Below, piece after piece: positions 10,417 through 19,221 of a stretch of DNA of 64,000 nucleotides. The DNA lies in the NCBI GenBank assembly GCA_016712405.1, contig JADJRD010000003.1, forward strand, positions 424,501-488,500, in the 5' to 3' direction. Under the pieces are notes generated by a model. It saw only the letters and a list, made by a program, of their open reading frames with translations. It was not told where the DNA came from and searched no databases. The stretch's first letter is position 1. The number at the start of each line of letters is the position of its first letter. Made by a program: the position numbers and the translations under genes. The DNA comes from Cellvibrio sp. (GTDB lineage: Bacteria > Pseudomonadota > Gammaproteobacteria > Pseudomonadales > Cellvibrionaceae).

Positions 10417-12026
10417 ACGGATTATTTGCCTTGCGATTTGATAATCGTTTTCTGCGTGATCTTCCTGAAGATTCCAATTCGGAAAATTATCCGCGACAAG
10501 TATTTCAATCGATCAGCTCTCGTGTTAAACCTAAAGTCTTTGCTAATCCCGAATTAATTGCGGCGACAGAAGATGTGGCTGCATTATTGGATTTATCTTC
10601 GGCTGAATTTCAAGCTCCAGAATTTTCACGAATTTTTTCAGGTAGCCATTTGTTGCCAGGTATGGAACCACATGCCACCTGTTACGGTGGTCATCAATTT
10701 GGACATTGGGCGGGGCAGTTGGGTGATGGTCGCGCTATTAATTTGGGTGAAGTAAAAAATAATCGCAATGAATATTGGACATTACAGTTAAAGGGCGCAG
10801 GCCCAACACCTTATTCACGAACTGCTGATGGATTTGCGGTATTGCGATCGTCAGTGCGCGAATTTTTATGCAGTGAGGCCATGTTTTGTTTAGGCGTTCC
10901 AACGACTCGTGCCTTAAGTTTGGTATTGACAGGTGAGCAGGTTCGGCGCGATATGTTTTACGATGGTAATCCGCAAATGGAACCTGGAGCGGTGGTGTGT
11001 AGAGTTGCGCCCAGTTTTACACGCTTCGGTCATTTTGAAATTCTTTCGGCGCGACAAGATATTAATCTACTCAAACAATTTACCGATACCACCATTCGCC
11101 ATCATTTTGTACATTTGTTAACTGACATTAATGGTGAAATAAATCAGGAAATCTACCTGAGATTTTTTATCGAAGTTTGTAAAACAACGGCCGTAATGAT
11201 TGCGCATTGGATGCGTGTCGGTTTTGTTCATGGGGTAATGAATACCGATAATATGTCGATATTAGGATTAACGATTGACTATGGCCCTTACGGTTGGTTG
11301 GAAAATGTTGATCCTAATTGGACGCCAAATACAACCGATGCGCAAGGCAAGCGTTATCGTTTTGCTAATCAGCCACAAGTCGCTCTGTGGAATCTCGCAC
11401 AATTAGCCAATGCACTTTATCCATTAATTCCGGATGTAGATTTATTGCAGTCTGCATTGGATGAATATCGTAAAACTTACACTGATTTATCTAAACAGTA
11501 TCAATCACAAAAAATCGGTTTTACAAAACACATGAATGATCGGGATGAATTATTGTCTCGTCTGCCTAAGTTATTACAAGAAAGCGAAGCTGACATGACA
11601 ATCTTCTATCGCTTATTGGCTAATTATTCCATGGAAGAATTATCGTCAGAAAATAACACTGAAAAAATTTCTACAATTGCGGATGCTTTTTATCAACCAT
11701 TGAATGATCAACAAAAACAAGAGTGGCTTGATTGGTTAACAGAATATGGACAATTATTACAAGCTGATTATGTGATTCAGGGTATTGATGATAAAAATCG
11801 AAAAAAAATTATGAATGCCATAAATCCAAAATATGTATTGCGTAATTATATGGCGCAGGTTGCTATAGATCAGGCGACACAAGGTGATTGCAGTGAAATT
11901 CATCGTTTGATGGAATTACTTAAAAAGCCTTATGATGAACAACCGGAATTTCAACAGTATTTTGCAAAACGTCCCGATTGGGCTAAGCATAAAGCGGGTT
12001 GTTCTATGTTGTCTTGTAGTTCTTGA
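10413..12026 (+). CDS. selO: protein adenylyltransferase SelO (YdiU family)
   Basis: Pseudokinase-fold enzyme that transfers AMP to protein hydroxyls; linked to redox stress in E. coli. The 537-residue protein shows the family motifs YGGHQFGHWAGQLGDGRA, LQLKGAGPTPYSR, VLRSSVREFL, the active-site FVHGVMNTDNMS and a cysteine-containing tail ending SCSS, which corresponds to the redox-active C-terminus. The TTG start overlaps the stop of the outer-membrane gene (TTGA), so the two may be cotranslated. It converges on the next gene with a 23-bp overlap at the 3' ends. Confidence 0.93.
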   Translation: MNGLFALRFDNRFLRDLPEDSNSENYPRQVFQSISSRVKPKVFANPELIAATEDVAALLDLSSAEFQAPEFSRIFSGSHLLPGMEPHATCYGGHQFGHWAGQLGDGRAINLGEVKNNRNEYWTLQLKGAGPTPYSRTADGFAVLRSSVREFLCSEAMFCLGVPTTRALSLVLTGEQVRRDMFYDGNPQMEPGAVVCRVAPSFTRFGHFEILSARQDINLLKQFTDTTIRHHFVHLLTDINGEINQEIYLRFFIEVCKTTAVMIAHWMRVGFVHGVMNTDNMSILGLTIDYGPYGWLENVDPNWTPNTTDAQGKRYRFANQPQVALWNLAQLANALYPLIPDVDLLQSALDEYRKTYTDLSKQYQSQKIGFTKHMNDRDELLSRLPKLLQESEADMTIFYRLLANYSMEELSSENNTEKISTIADAFYQPLNDQQKQEWLDWLTEYGQLLQADYVIQGIDDKNRKKIMNAINPKYVLRNYMAQVAIDQATQGDCSEIHRLMELLKKPYDEQPEFQQYFAKRPDWAKHKAGCSMLSCSS

Positions 12027-12744
12027 TTCCTTTGGTTAGCCACCGATTCATCACATAAATACACGCACACCAAAATAAAATCAATTCACTTACCAAGAAA
12101 ACTGTAATAAACGCAAAAATATCTGGCGCTTTCATTAGTGTAGTCATTAATGAATCTTGATAATAGAAAAACCATTGGTGACCTTCCGGAAAAATTTGTA
12201 CATGCAGCCAATAAAAAACCTCTTTTGATCCAATCGATAGAATAATCAAGGCTGTGAGGCCAATGAAAGACAAAAATCCGATAATGACTTTTTTCATGGA
12301 TGGAATCTTAGGCTTTCGAAAATAAATAAACGCTAGCCCTGCTAACCAAATAATAAAGCTAATAGAACCAATAACATAAAATGTATCGATTAAATTGGCT
12401 ACATCTTGTAGATGAATAATTTCATCCTGATGCATTAAAGAGGTGAGGTTTCCATTGCTCAATGGATATTGAATATCCGCTAAGCCTTTTCCGTGATTCT
12501 GAATGGAATCACATATCTCACCAAATAATCGCCAATGATCTTCTTGGGCCGTGAATTCAAAATCGTTTTTGTAGTGATTGAGCGGTGCGTATTCTGCAAT
12601 ATGCGTATCCAGGTTTAAGAGTTTGTAACCTAAGGGGTAAGCAAAATGAATTTGCGCGGCTAGATGCCAGCTGATGAGTGCCAAGGTAATTAATTGGCAG
12701 AAAAAAAAGAGAGGCCAGAAAATCAGAGTATAAAAATATTTCAT
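12004..12744 (-). CDS. integral membrane protein, possibly DUF1461-like
   Basis: A 246-residue membrane protein read from the ATG at 12744. The frame is open further upstream, but that part overlaps the small basic gene in another frame and does not look coding. About four hydrophobic helices are visible: near the N-terminus, about 120-140, 155-172 and 208-230. An extracytoplasmic loop contains the HLQDVANL segment typical of DUF1461 proteins, and a second loop reads PEGHQWFFYYQDSLM. The DUF1461 assignment is from memory of motifs and is tentative. No function is known. It overlaps the 3' end of selO by 23 bp. Confidence 0.6.
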   Translation of the reverse strand: MKYFYTLIFWPLFFFCQLITLALISWHLAAQIHFAYPLGYKLLNLDTHIAEYAPLNHYKNDFEFTAQEDHWRLFGEICDSIQNHGKGLADIQYPLSNGNLTSLMHQDEIIHLQDVANLIDTFYVIGSISFIIWLAGLAFIYFRKPKIPSMKKVIIGFLSFIGLTALIILSIGSKEVFYWLHVQIFPEGHQWFFYYQDSLMTTLMKAPDIFAFITVFLVSELILFWCACIYVMNRWLTKGIKNYKTT

Positions 12745-12778
12745 CTTGTGTGAATTAAATTGAATAAGAGAGGGCAGG

Positions 12779-12943
12779 TCAGGCAGCTTGCGAGACAATT
12801 TGGGAAGGCCACTCACCAACCTTGCGGCTGGTGTGCAGCTTGTCCGCTTTACGTTTAGCTTTGTTGGTTTTTTCGTGCACGCCACCTTTGCGCATAATGG
12901 GGTGGAATGCATGTCCATTTCGGCTTTGTTTTTTGCCTGGCAT
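12779..12943 (-). CDS. small basic protein, 54 residues
   Basis: A small reading frame from the ATG at 12943, preceded by a strong aaggag ribosome site seven bases upstream. The protein is very basic (MPGKKQSRNGHAFHPIMRKGG, then an alanine/lysine helix) and resembles short conserved nucleic-acid or ribosome-associated proteins. I do not recognise the family with certainty. A hairpin (cttaaca/tgttaag arms at 12976-13005) lies in the presumed leader. The membrane-protein gene starts 34 bp downstream. A longer ORF read through this region in another frame is judged spurious because it lacks this ribosome site. Confidence 0.7.
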   Translation of the reverse strand: MPGKKQSRNGHAFHPIMRKGGVHEKTNKAKRKADKLHTSRKVGEWPSQIVSQAA

Positions 12944-13092
12944 CGCATTTCTCCTTGTTGGTTGATAAAACAATTCTTAACAGCACAAACCTAGTGTTTG
13001 TTAAGAAGCTGAGGATAATAGTCCAAAATCCACAGCAGTCAATTGGTTTTAAGGGGTTTAGATCGTTTTTTAATGGCTAATCATGAGGCGTT

Positions 13093-14022
13093 ATGATGTT
13101 AAAACTACTTCTTCTTCGAGCTGTGCTTTTTTGTCTTTTTTTTATGTCAGTTAATTTTGTTTCTGCTGAAGCAGAAATAACAGGAAAAGAAAAAGTGACG
13201 TCAATTTTATCTGCCGTCAAATGTCAGGATTTCAACTTACCTGATTTGAATTCAGGCTATGAAAAACACGAATCAGAAGCTTATCAAATCAAGGATATTG
13301 AATATGCGGCTTGTGATGGTAAAAAAATTCAAGCATATGTAGTCAGGCCGCTGACAAATTCAAAACAAGCCGCCATTTTATATGTGCATTGGTTAGATGC
13401 AAATACGAAGGATTCCAATCGCACCCAGTTTTTAGAAGAAGCAAAAATAATGGCGACTAAAGGCGTATCGTCTTTATTGATTTCAACTTTCTGGTCAATT
13501 CCAGGTGGCTATTATTTTGAGCGTCGTTGGCAAGATGATTATCAAAATACCTTGCATCAATTAAAGGATTTACAACACGCCGTTGAAATTCTTAAATCTA
13601 TTCCAAACGTTGACTCCAATAATTTACATTTTGTAGGCCATGATTATGGCGCTACTTTTGGTGCTATGTTGTTAAGTGTCGATCAAAGTTTTAATTCTGC
13701 TGTGTTAATGGCTGCTATTGCGGATATCAGCGATTGGTATGTTTATGGATCAGGATCTGGTGTTCCGCAAGCTAACGAGTTAGACAAGTTTAAACAACAA
13801 TTCCATAGTGTAAATCCACACCGACTTATCCAGTATTCAAACGCAAAAATATTATTTCAGTATGCAAAAAATGATTTTTTTATTTCATCGCAGCAGGCAG
13901 AGGCCTTATATACCAAAGCAGCTAAAGGTGCGGAGGTGGAATTTTATGATTCGGATCATTCGTTGAAAGTGGAAGCTGCTAAAAATGACCGTATGAAATG
14001 GTTGGAAAAAGTTATACGGTAA
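13093..14022 (+). CDS. secreted alpha/beta hydrolase with Asp in the nucleophile position
   Basis: 309-residue exported protein with a signal peptide ending near SVNFVSAEA. The alpha/beta-hydrolase fold is shown by an ILYVHWLD strand-loop, the nucleophile elbow GHDYGA, AKNDFFIS for the acid residue and DSDHSL for the histidine. The nucleophile position is Asp rather than the usual Ser. This is seen in haloalkane dehalogenases and epoxide hydrolases, although the rest looks closer to dienelactone-hydrolase-like proteins. Substrate unknown. The gene ends one base before the convergent EamA gene. Confidence 0.75.
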   Translation: MMLKLLLLRAVLFCLFFMSVNFVSAEAEITGKEKVTSILSAVKCQDFNLPDLNSGYEKHESEAYQIKDIEYAACDGKKIQAYVVRPLTNSKQAAILYVHWLDANTKDSNRTQFLEEAKIMATKGVSSLLISTFWSIPGGYYFERRWQDDYQNTLHQLKDLQHAVEILKSIPNVDSNNLHFVGHDYGATFGAMLLSVDQSFNSAVLMAAIADISDWYVYGSGSGVPQANELDKFKQQFHSVNPHRLIQYSNAKILFQYAKNDFFISSQQAEALYTKAAKGAEVEFYDSDHSLKVEAAKNDRMKWLEKVIR

Positions 14023-14928
14023 TTATTTTTTGCCCGCCAAACTCACACCACCAATAACCAGTGCAGCGCCGATCAGTTGCACTGGGCCAATCACTTCATC
14101 TAAAAACCATGCACCCAAAAACAATGTCACAACTGGGCCAATGCTGCCCATGATGGCAGCTTTGCTGGCGCCAATCGAGCTGATGCCTTTATTCATCAAG
14201 AATGAGGGAATCACGGTGGAGAAAATCGCGAGCGCCAAAGCCAACCAGTAAACTTCTGTTGGTTGTTGCAGTTGATGTAAATCAGTCAACAATAAATTGT
14301 GCAATATCACACCGGCGGATGCGGACAACATGCAATAAGTAGTGAACGTCAGTGATCCTACTTGCTTAGCTTTTTCGCTGGTCATCACCACAAAAAATGC
14401 ATAGGTGATAGCGCCAGTGAAAACCAGTAATCCACCTTTAATCGTGTTGGATAAGGTTTGATGAAATTGTAATTCGTGGACAAAAACAAAAATCATTCCC
14501 GCATAAGCAATTGCCAGTGCAAATTTTTCCCTGGGTGAAATAATTTTCTTTTTCCAAAAAGCCAACATCAGCATCACAATCGTTGGATAGATATAAAGTA
14601 CCAATCGTTCAAGTCCGGCAGAAATGGTCTCCAATCCCCAGAAATCCAACAGACTGGAAAGGTAATAACCGATTAATCCCAGCGCCAAAATTTGTAAAAG
14701 ATCTTTTTTATTGAGCGCCATCTGCGATTGCTTGTGTAACCAAAAAGCTACCGCAAGATAAAAGGGCAGGGCGAATAACATGCGCAACATCAGCAAAGGT
14801 GAAGCGGTAATACCATAGGCGTAGGCGAGTTTGATAAAGATACCTTTGCAGGCAAAAAAGAATGTGCCGAGCAAAACGCAAAGAACGCCGAATTGGTGTG
14901 ACTGGATGAACTTGGGTGGTGAATCCAT
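14023..14928 (-). CDS. EamA/DMT-family permease
   Basis: 301-residue inner-membrane transporter of the drug/metabolite superfamily with about ten helices arranged as two EamA repeats. The N-terminal repeat begins near GVLCVLLGTFFFACKGIF and the second near IKGGLLVFTGAITYAFF. The end has the usual GPVVTLFLGAWFLDEVIGPVQLIGAALVIGG pattern (residues about 265-297). Substrate cannot be told from sequence. It ends head to head with the hydrolase gene and is transcribed away from glyA. Confidence 0.85.
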   Translation of the reverse strand: MDSPPKFIQSHQFGVLCVLLGTFFFACKGIFIKLAYAYGITASPLLMLRMLFALPFYLAVAFWLHKQSQMALNKKDLLQILALGLIGYYLSSLLDFWGLETISAGLERLVLYIYPTIVMLMLAFWKKKIISPREKFALAIAYAGMIFVFVHELQFHQTLSNTIKGGLLVFTGAITYAFFVVMTSEKAKQVGSLTFTTYCMLSASAGVILHNLLLTDLHQLQQPTEVYWLALALAIFSTVIPSFLMNKGISSIGASKAAIMGSIGPVVTLFLGAWFLDEVIGPVQLIGAALVIGGVSLAGKK

Positions 14929-15120
14929 GGCAAATAAGGCTTAAGAAAGGGCAGGGCAGGCTAGGGGATTTGGTTTGCAGGGTCAAATGAAATGCCGAAA
15001 TGGTTTAGATGAATTTCCGGCATCTTCAGCATGAGTATTTTGCGTGGCGGGGATTTGTGCGCTTGATGTACAATGCCGCCTCCAAATTTCCCCATCCCAT
15101 TGTCAACTCAGGACTTGTCT

Positions 15121-16386
15121 ATGTTTGATAAAAGCCAAACTATTGCGTCGTTTGATCCCGAAATCTGGGCGTCCATTCAAAATGAAGGTCGCCGTCAGGA
15201 AGAGCACATCGAGCTGATTGCTTCCGAAAACTACACCAGCCCTATGGTGATGGCGGCTCAGGGTACCAAGTTGACCAACAAGTACGCCGAGGGTTATCCG
15301 GGTAAACGTTATTACGGTGGCTGTGAATACGTTGACCAGTCGGAAGCTTTGGCAATTGCTCGTGCAAAAGAATTGTTTGGTGCGGATTACGCCAACGTGC
15401 AACCACACGCAGGTTCACAAGCAAACCAAGCGGTTTACGCTGCTCTCTGCGCACCGGGCGATACCATTCTGGGGATGAGTTTGGCACACGGTGGTCACCT
15501 GACTCACGGTGCTAAAGTGAGTTCCTCGGGCAAATATTACAATGCAATCCAATACGGTTTGAACCCAGCAACTGGCTTGATCGACTACGACGAAGTTGAG
15601 CGTTTGGCGATAGAACACAAGCCAAAAGTGATCGTTGCGGGTTTCTCAGCTTACTCACAAGTGGTGGATTGGCAGCGTTTCCGCACTATCGCTGACAAAG
15701 TAGGTGCTTACTTGTTTGTGGATATGGCGCACGTTGCGGGTCTGGTTGCTGCGGGTCTTTACCCCAACCCAGTGCAAATTGCTGACGTAACTACTACCAC
15801 CACTCACAAAACCCTGCGCGGTCCACGTGGTGGTTTGATTCTGGCGAAAGCGAACGAAGAAATCGAAAAGAAGTTGAACTCAGCGGTATTCCCCGGCGGT
15901 CAAGGTGGCCCTTTGATGCACGTGATTGCCGCTAAAGCCATCAGCTTCAAAGAAGCTATGACACCTGAGTACAAAGCCTATCAACAACAAGTTGTGAAAA
16001 ATGCCAAAGTCATGGCGGCGACTTTTATTGAACGTGGAATCAAGATTGTTTCTGGTGGTACTGAAAACCATTTGATGCTGGTGGATTTGATCGGCAAGCC
16101 CTACAGCGGTAAAGATGCTGACGAAGCACTGGGTAATGCCCATATCACCGTCAACAAAAACGCTGTTCCTAACGACCCACGCTCACCGTTTGTGACTTCG
16201 GGAATTCGTGTCGGTACGCCAGCAGTGACTACTCGCGGTTTCAAAGAAGCCGAGTGCAAACAACTGACTAACTGGATCTGCGATATTTTTGATGCGCTGG
16301 AAAAAGGTGATGCGGATGCAGTAATCGCCGATGTGAAGGCCAAAGTATCTGCGCTTTGTAAGCAATTCCCGGTGTACGCTGACTAA
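15121..16386 (+). CDS. glyA: serine hydroxymethyltransferase
   Basis: PLP enzyme that interconverts serine and glycine with tetrahydrofolate; cytoplasmic, one-carbon metabolism. The start is the ATG at 15121 (MFDKSQTIASFD), with an aggac site upstream; an in-frame upstream extension from 15073 is not conserved-looking. 421 residues. Hallmarks are LIASENYTSP, KYAEGYPGKRYYGG and the PLP-lysine motif TTTTHKTLRGPRGG (Lys near 230). It is followed by an intrinsic terminator, then a repeat and nrdR. An imperfect hairpin (14992-15023) lies about 100 bp upstream; its role is unknown. Confidence 0.98.
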   Translation: MFDKSQTIASFDPEIWASIQNEGRRQEEHIELIASENYTSPMVMAAQGTKLTNKYAEGYPGKRYYGGCEYVDQSEALAIARAKELFGADYANVQPHAGSQANQAVYAALCAPGDTILGMSLAHGGHLTHGAKVSSSGKYYNAIQYGLNPATGLIDYDEVERLAIEHKPKVIVAGFSAYSQVVDWQRFRTIADKVGAYLFVDMAHVAGLVAAGLYPNPVQIADVTTTTTHKTLRGPRGGLILAKANEEIEKKLNSAVFPGGQGGPLMHVIAAKAISFKEAMTPEYKAYQQQVVKNAKVMAATFIERGIKIVSGGTENHLMLVDLIGKPYSGKDADEALGNAHITVNKNAVPNDPRSPFVTSGIRVGTPAVTTRGFKEAECKQLTNWICDIFDALEKGDADAVIADVKAKVSALCKQFPVYAD

Positions 16387-16403
16387 GTTTGATGCAGGAT
16401 TTG

Positions 16404-16433
16404 AAAAGGCAGTCGAATGACTGCCTTTTTTTT
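16404..16433 (+). terminator. intrinsic terminator after glyA
   Basis: An 11-bp stem (aaaaggcagtc with gactgcctttt) around a gaat tetraloop is followed by eight T residues, 18 bp after the glyA stop. Confidence 0.9.
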
Positions 16434-16442
16434 GAAATTATC

Positions 16443-16642
16443 ACCCTCTCCCCAGCCCTCTCGACAACGACTCCATGGTTGTTCTACCTCCTGCATCCAT
16501 GCAGTCGTCCCATCAAGGGAGAGGGAGCAGATTTGAGTTCTTAAGGAAAAGAAATTTAAATTTGAAAATTGTGCGTTCCGGTAAATCTTGAACAAAGCCA
16601 AGTCCCCCTCTCCCCTTGTGGGAGAGGGGTAGGGGAGAGGGG
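16443..16642. repeat. composite palindromic repeat, copy 1 (with nested 46-bp insert)
   Basis: Two C/G-rich arms face each other around an AT-rich centre. The left arm (16443-16527) has the ccctctcccc / agggagaggg palindrome; the right arm (16603-16642) reads ccctctccccttgtgggaga and continues with more gagagg. The arms are near inverted copies of one another. In this copy the left palindrome is interrupted at 16463-16508 by a 46-bp insert that can fold on itself. Three other copies occur at 18295, 42636 and 46386. It fills the glyA-nrdR gap. Confidence 0.85.
16463..16508. repeat. 46-bp hairpin insert nested in repeat copy 1
   Basis: Inserted after ctctc in the left arm of the composite repeat; the same insert at the same site is in copy 4 (46408-46453). 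It contains CTGCAT-CC-ATGCAG (16491-16504), a perfect 6-bp stem with a two-base loop, and an acaac/gttgt inverted pair. Ends acgact and agtcgt are also complementary. Confidence 0.75.
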
Positions 16643-16688
16643 AAAAAACCGTTATCATTCCCCCTTCTTTTCACAAAAGGCCAATTCC

Positions 16689-17171
16689 ATGCACTGTCCA
16701 TTTTGTAGCGCTGAAGATACCAAAGTAATTGATTCGCGATTGGTTGCGGAAGGTGATCAGGTTCGTCGTCGTCGGGAGTGTTTATCTTGCAAGGAGCGTT
16801 TTACCACTTTTGAAATTGCCGAATTATTGATGCCACGCATCATCAAAAAAAATGGCACACGTGAACCTTTTGATGAAAATAAACTGCGTGCCGGATTATT
16901 GCGTGCCTTGGAAAAACGTCCCGTCAGTATTGAGGCTATAGAATCAGCGCTCAATCACATCAAACATTTTTTACAGGCGACTGGCGAGCGCGAAGTGAAA
17001 TCGGTAGTGGTCGGCGAGAAAGTCATGGAGCAATTGAAAAAATTGGATGAAGTGGCTTACGTTCGCTTCGCGTCTGTTTATCGCCGGTTTAAAGATTTGA
17101 GTGAATTTCGTCAGGAAATTGATCGCTTGGAACTCTCAAATGAAGAGTCAGATTCCAATGAAAAAGTTTGA
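16689..17171 (+). CDS. nrdR: transcriptional repressor NrdR
   Basis: Zinc-ribbon/ATP-cone regulator that represses ribonucleotide reductase genes. The true start is the ATG at 16689 (MHCPFCSAEDTKVIDSR), preceded by aaaagg; the open frame further upstream runs through the repeat and is not part of the gene. 160 residues. The zinc ligands are C3, C6, C31 and C34; the ATP-cone spans about residues 49-139 with MPRIIKKNGTREPFD at its start. It sits just before ribD, the usual order in this lineage. Confidence 0.96.
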   Translation: MHCPFCSAEDTKVIDSRLVAEGDQVRRRRECLSCKERFTTFEIAELLMPRIIKKNGTREPFDENKLRAGLLRALEKRPVSIEAIESALNHIKHFLQATGEREVKSVVVGEKVMEQLKKLDEVAYVRFASVYRRFKDLSEFRQEIDRLELSNEESDSNEKV

Positions 17172-17180
17172 TTCAAATAA

Positions 17181-18291
17181 ATGACGAATTTAATTAACGA
17201 TTGTTTTTGGATGTCGCAAGCATTGCGATTGGCCGAGCGAGGTTTTTACACCACGCGCCCTAATCCGCGTGTGGGTTGTGTCATAGTCAAAGATAATCAA
17301 TTAATTGCTGAAGGTTGGCACTATCGCGCAGGCGAAGGTCATGCCGAAGTCAATGCGTTGCGTGCTGCGGGTGATAAAGCACGCAATGCAACTGCCTATG
17401 TCACGCTTGAGCCTTGCAGTCACACAGGTAAAACTGGCCCTTGCGCCAATGCATTAATTTCCGCAGGAATTTCACGTGTGGTTTACGCCATGCAAGATCC
17501 CAATCCATTAGTTGCTGGGCGTGGTTTGCAAATGTTGCGCGACGCAGGAATAGAAGTCACAGGCCCAGTGCTTGAATCGTCTGCGCGCGAATTAAATCCC
17601 GGTTTTATCAAACGCATGGAAAAAAAATTACCTTATGTGCGTTGCAAATTGGCGATGAGTTTGGATGGTCGCACTGCAATGGCGGACGGAAAAAGTCAGT
17701 GGATTACCAGTGCCGCCGCGCGTTCCGATGTGCAACGGTTGCGCGCGCAAAGCGGCGCCATTATTTCCGGTGCTGATACGGTTATTTTTGATAATGCGAG
17801 TTTGACTTTACGTGAAGCCGAATTAAATCTGGATAACGCCAAGGATATAGTTGCACTTCCGCCTTTGCGTGTGTTGTTGGATTCCCGTCAGCGTGTTGGT
17901 CTTGATGCAAAATTTTTTTCAAACTCAGTCTCCTATTTTATTGGTGCATGCTTTAAGTGAATCAACAAAACAATATCCTGATTGGGTTGAGGCGATTTCC
18001 ATTCCCAATGCCGAGAGAAAAACTGATTTGAAAAAATTAATTAATTTGTTGGCGGAAAGACAAATTAACGATGTATTGATTGAAGCAGGCGCAACACTCG
18101 CGGGAAGTTTTTTATCAGCAGGATTAATTGACGAATTAATTATTTATATGGCGCCAAAATTAATGGGGAATTTGGCGCGACCACTATTTGAATTGCCGCT
18201 GCAGGAATTAAATTCTGCGGTGGATTTGCAGATTGTGGATGTGAGAGCGGTGGGGAAGGATTGGCGGATTGTGGCGAGGCCCTCACCCTAA
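17181..18291 (+). CDS. ribD: bifunctional riboflavin biosynthesis deaminase/reductase RibD, frame broken by one base
   Basis: Catalyses the second and third steps of riboflavin synthesis. The N-terminal deaminase has the zinc site GHAEVNAL (H54, E56) and EPCSHTGKTGPC (C79, C88). The reductase domain starts near PYVRCKLAMSLDGRTA. The frame is lost in the T7 run at 17913-17919; removing one T gives a continuous 369-residue protein through LLVHALSES, the DVLIEAGATLAGSFL NADPH motif and the normal C-terminus. The break is most likely a sequence error, as a functional riboflavin synthase gene follows. The stop lies a few bases before a composite repeat. Confidence 0.9.
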
Positions 18292-18294
18292 AAC

Positions 18295-18446
18295 ACCCTC
18301 TCCCCAGCCCTCTCCCATCAAGGGAGAGGGAGCAGACCGAGGTTCTACAAAAATATTTTTGTAATTTATCATCCTTAAATTCACAACAATATTGAACAGA
18401 ATCAATTCCCCTCTCCCCTTGTGGGAGAGGGGTAGGGGAGAGGGGG
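18295..18446. repeat. composite palindromic repeat, copy 2
   Basis: Same structure as the copy at 16443 but without the nested insert. The left arm palindrome is ctctccc-atcaa-gggagag, the centre is AT-rich (aaaaatatttttgtaattt, shared with copy 3), and the right arm is ccctctccccttgtgggaga onward. It lies between ribD and ribE. Confidence 0.85.
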
Positions 18447-18475
18447 ATTTTTAAATTACTTTATCGAGAAACATT

Positions 18476-19132
18476 ATGTTCACAGGCATCATAGAATCCG
18501 TCGGAAAAGTCGTTTCACTTCAGCCAAAAAATGGCGATCTCCGTTTGCGTATTCACACCGGCAATTTACATTTATCCGATGTGAAACTCGGTGATTCTAT
18601 TTCTACCAACGGTGTCTGTTTAACCGTTGTCGAATTGCCCGGCGATGGTTATTGGGCAGATGTATCGCGCGAGACGCTCGATAACACAACACTACCTTTG
18701 TGGAAAATAGGTCAGCCAGTTAATCTCGAAAAAGCCCTCACACCGCAAACGCGATTAGGTGGGCATATTGTCAGTGGCCATGTTGATGGTGTGGGCGAAG
18801 TGGTTGCGCGTTACCCCGATGCTCGCTCAGAACGTTTTCGAATTCGCGCCCCAAAAGAATTAGCAAAATATATTGCACACAAAGGTTCGATTACGATTGA
18901 TGGCACCAGCCTCACAGTGAATAAAATCGATGGAGCAGAATTTGAATTAAATATTGTTCCGCACACTTTGCAATGGACGATTATGGATTCTTATCAAGTG
19001 GGTACAAAAGTTAATTTGGAAGTTGATGTGCTTGCGCGTTATCTCGAAAGATTAATGTTGGGCGATAAGGCAGCAGAATCTGCGTCACAAGGTATTACAT
19101 TGGAATTTTTGGCAAAGAATGGATTTATGTAG
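18476..19132 (+). CDS. ribE: riboflavin synthase, alpha subunit
   Basis: Forms riboflavin from two lumazine molecules. 218 residues starting MFTGIIESVGKV, with two lumazine-binding repeats: the first contains DSISTNGVCLTVVE and the second GSITIDGTSLTVNKI. The family is about 210 residues. Also named ribC in E. coli. No FMN riboswitch is apparent upstream. The expected ribBA and ribH genes do not follow; the cluster ends here against the convergent mpl gene. The stop TAG lies inside the arm of a perfect inverted repeat. Confidence 0.95.
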   Translation: MFTGIIESVGKVVSLQPKNGDLRLRIHTGNLHLSDVKLGDSISTNGVCLTVVELPGDGYWADVSRETLDNTTLPLWKIGQPVNLEKALTPQTRLGGHIVSGHVDGVGEVVARYPDARSERFRIRAPKELAKYIAHKGSITIDGTSLTVNKIDGAEFELNIVPHTLQWTIMDSYQVGTKVNLEVDVLARYLERLMLGDKAAESASQGITLEFLAKNGFM

Positions 19133-19221
19133 GTTGGGGTGCAAACCCCAACATGACCATCTCAAATTAAAAAAATAATTTTGTAATTAAATACAATGTT
19201 GGGGTTTGCACCCCAACCTAC
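19129..19221. repeat. perfect 26-bp inverted repeat pair between ribE and mpl
   Basis: The arms at 19129-19154 and 19196-19221 are exact reverse complements; each contains the palindrome TTGGGGT-ttgc/gcaa-ACCCCAA. About 40 bp of AT-rich DNA separates them. The first three bases after the leading g supply the TAG stop of ribE on one side and of mpl on the other. The same 26 bases occur once at 51633-51658. It looks like a REP-type element and may act as a bidirectional transcription end. Confidence 0.85.

Noticed and set aside
12745..12948. N-terminal extension of the minus-strand membrane protein to 12948
   Set aside because: It overlaps the small basic gene in another frame, which has the ribosome site. 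The extension looks non-coding and the membrane protein has a natural start at 12744.
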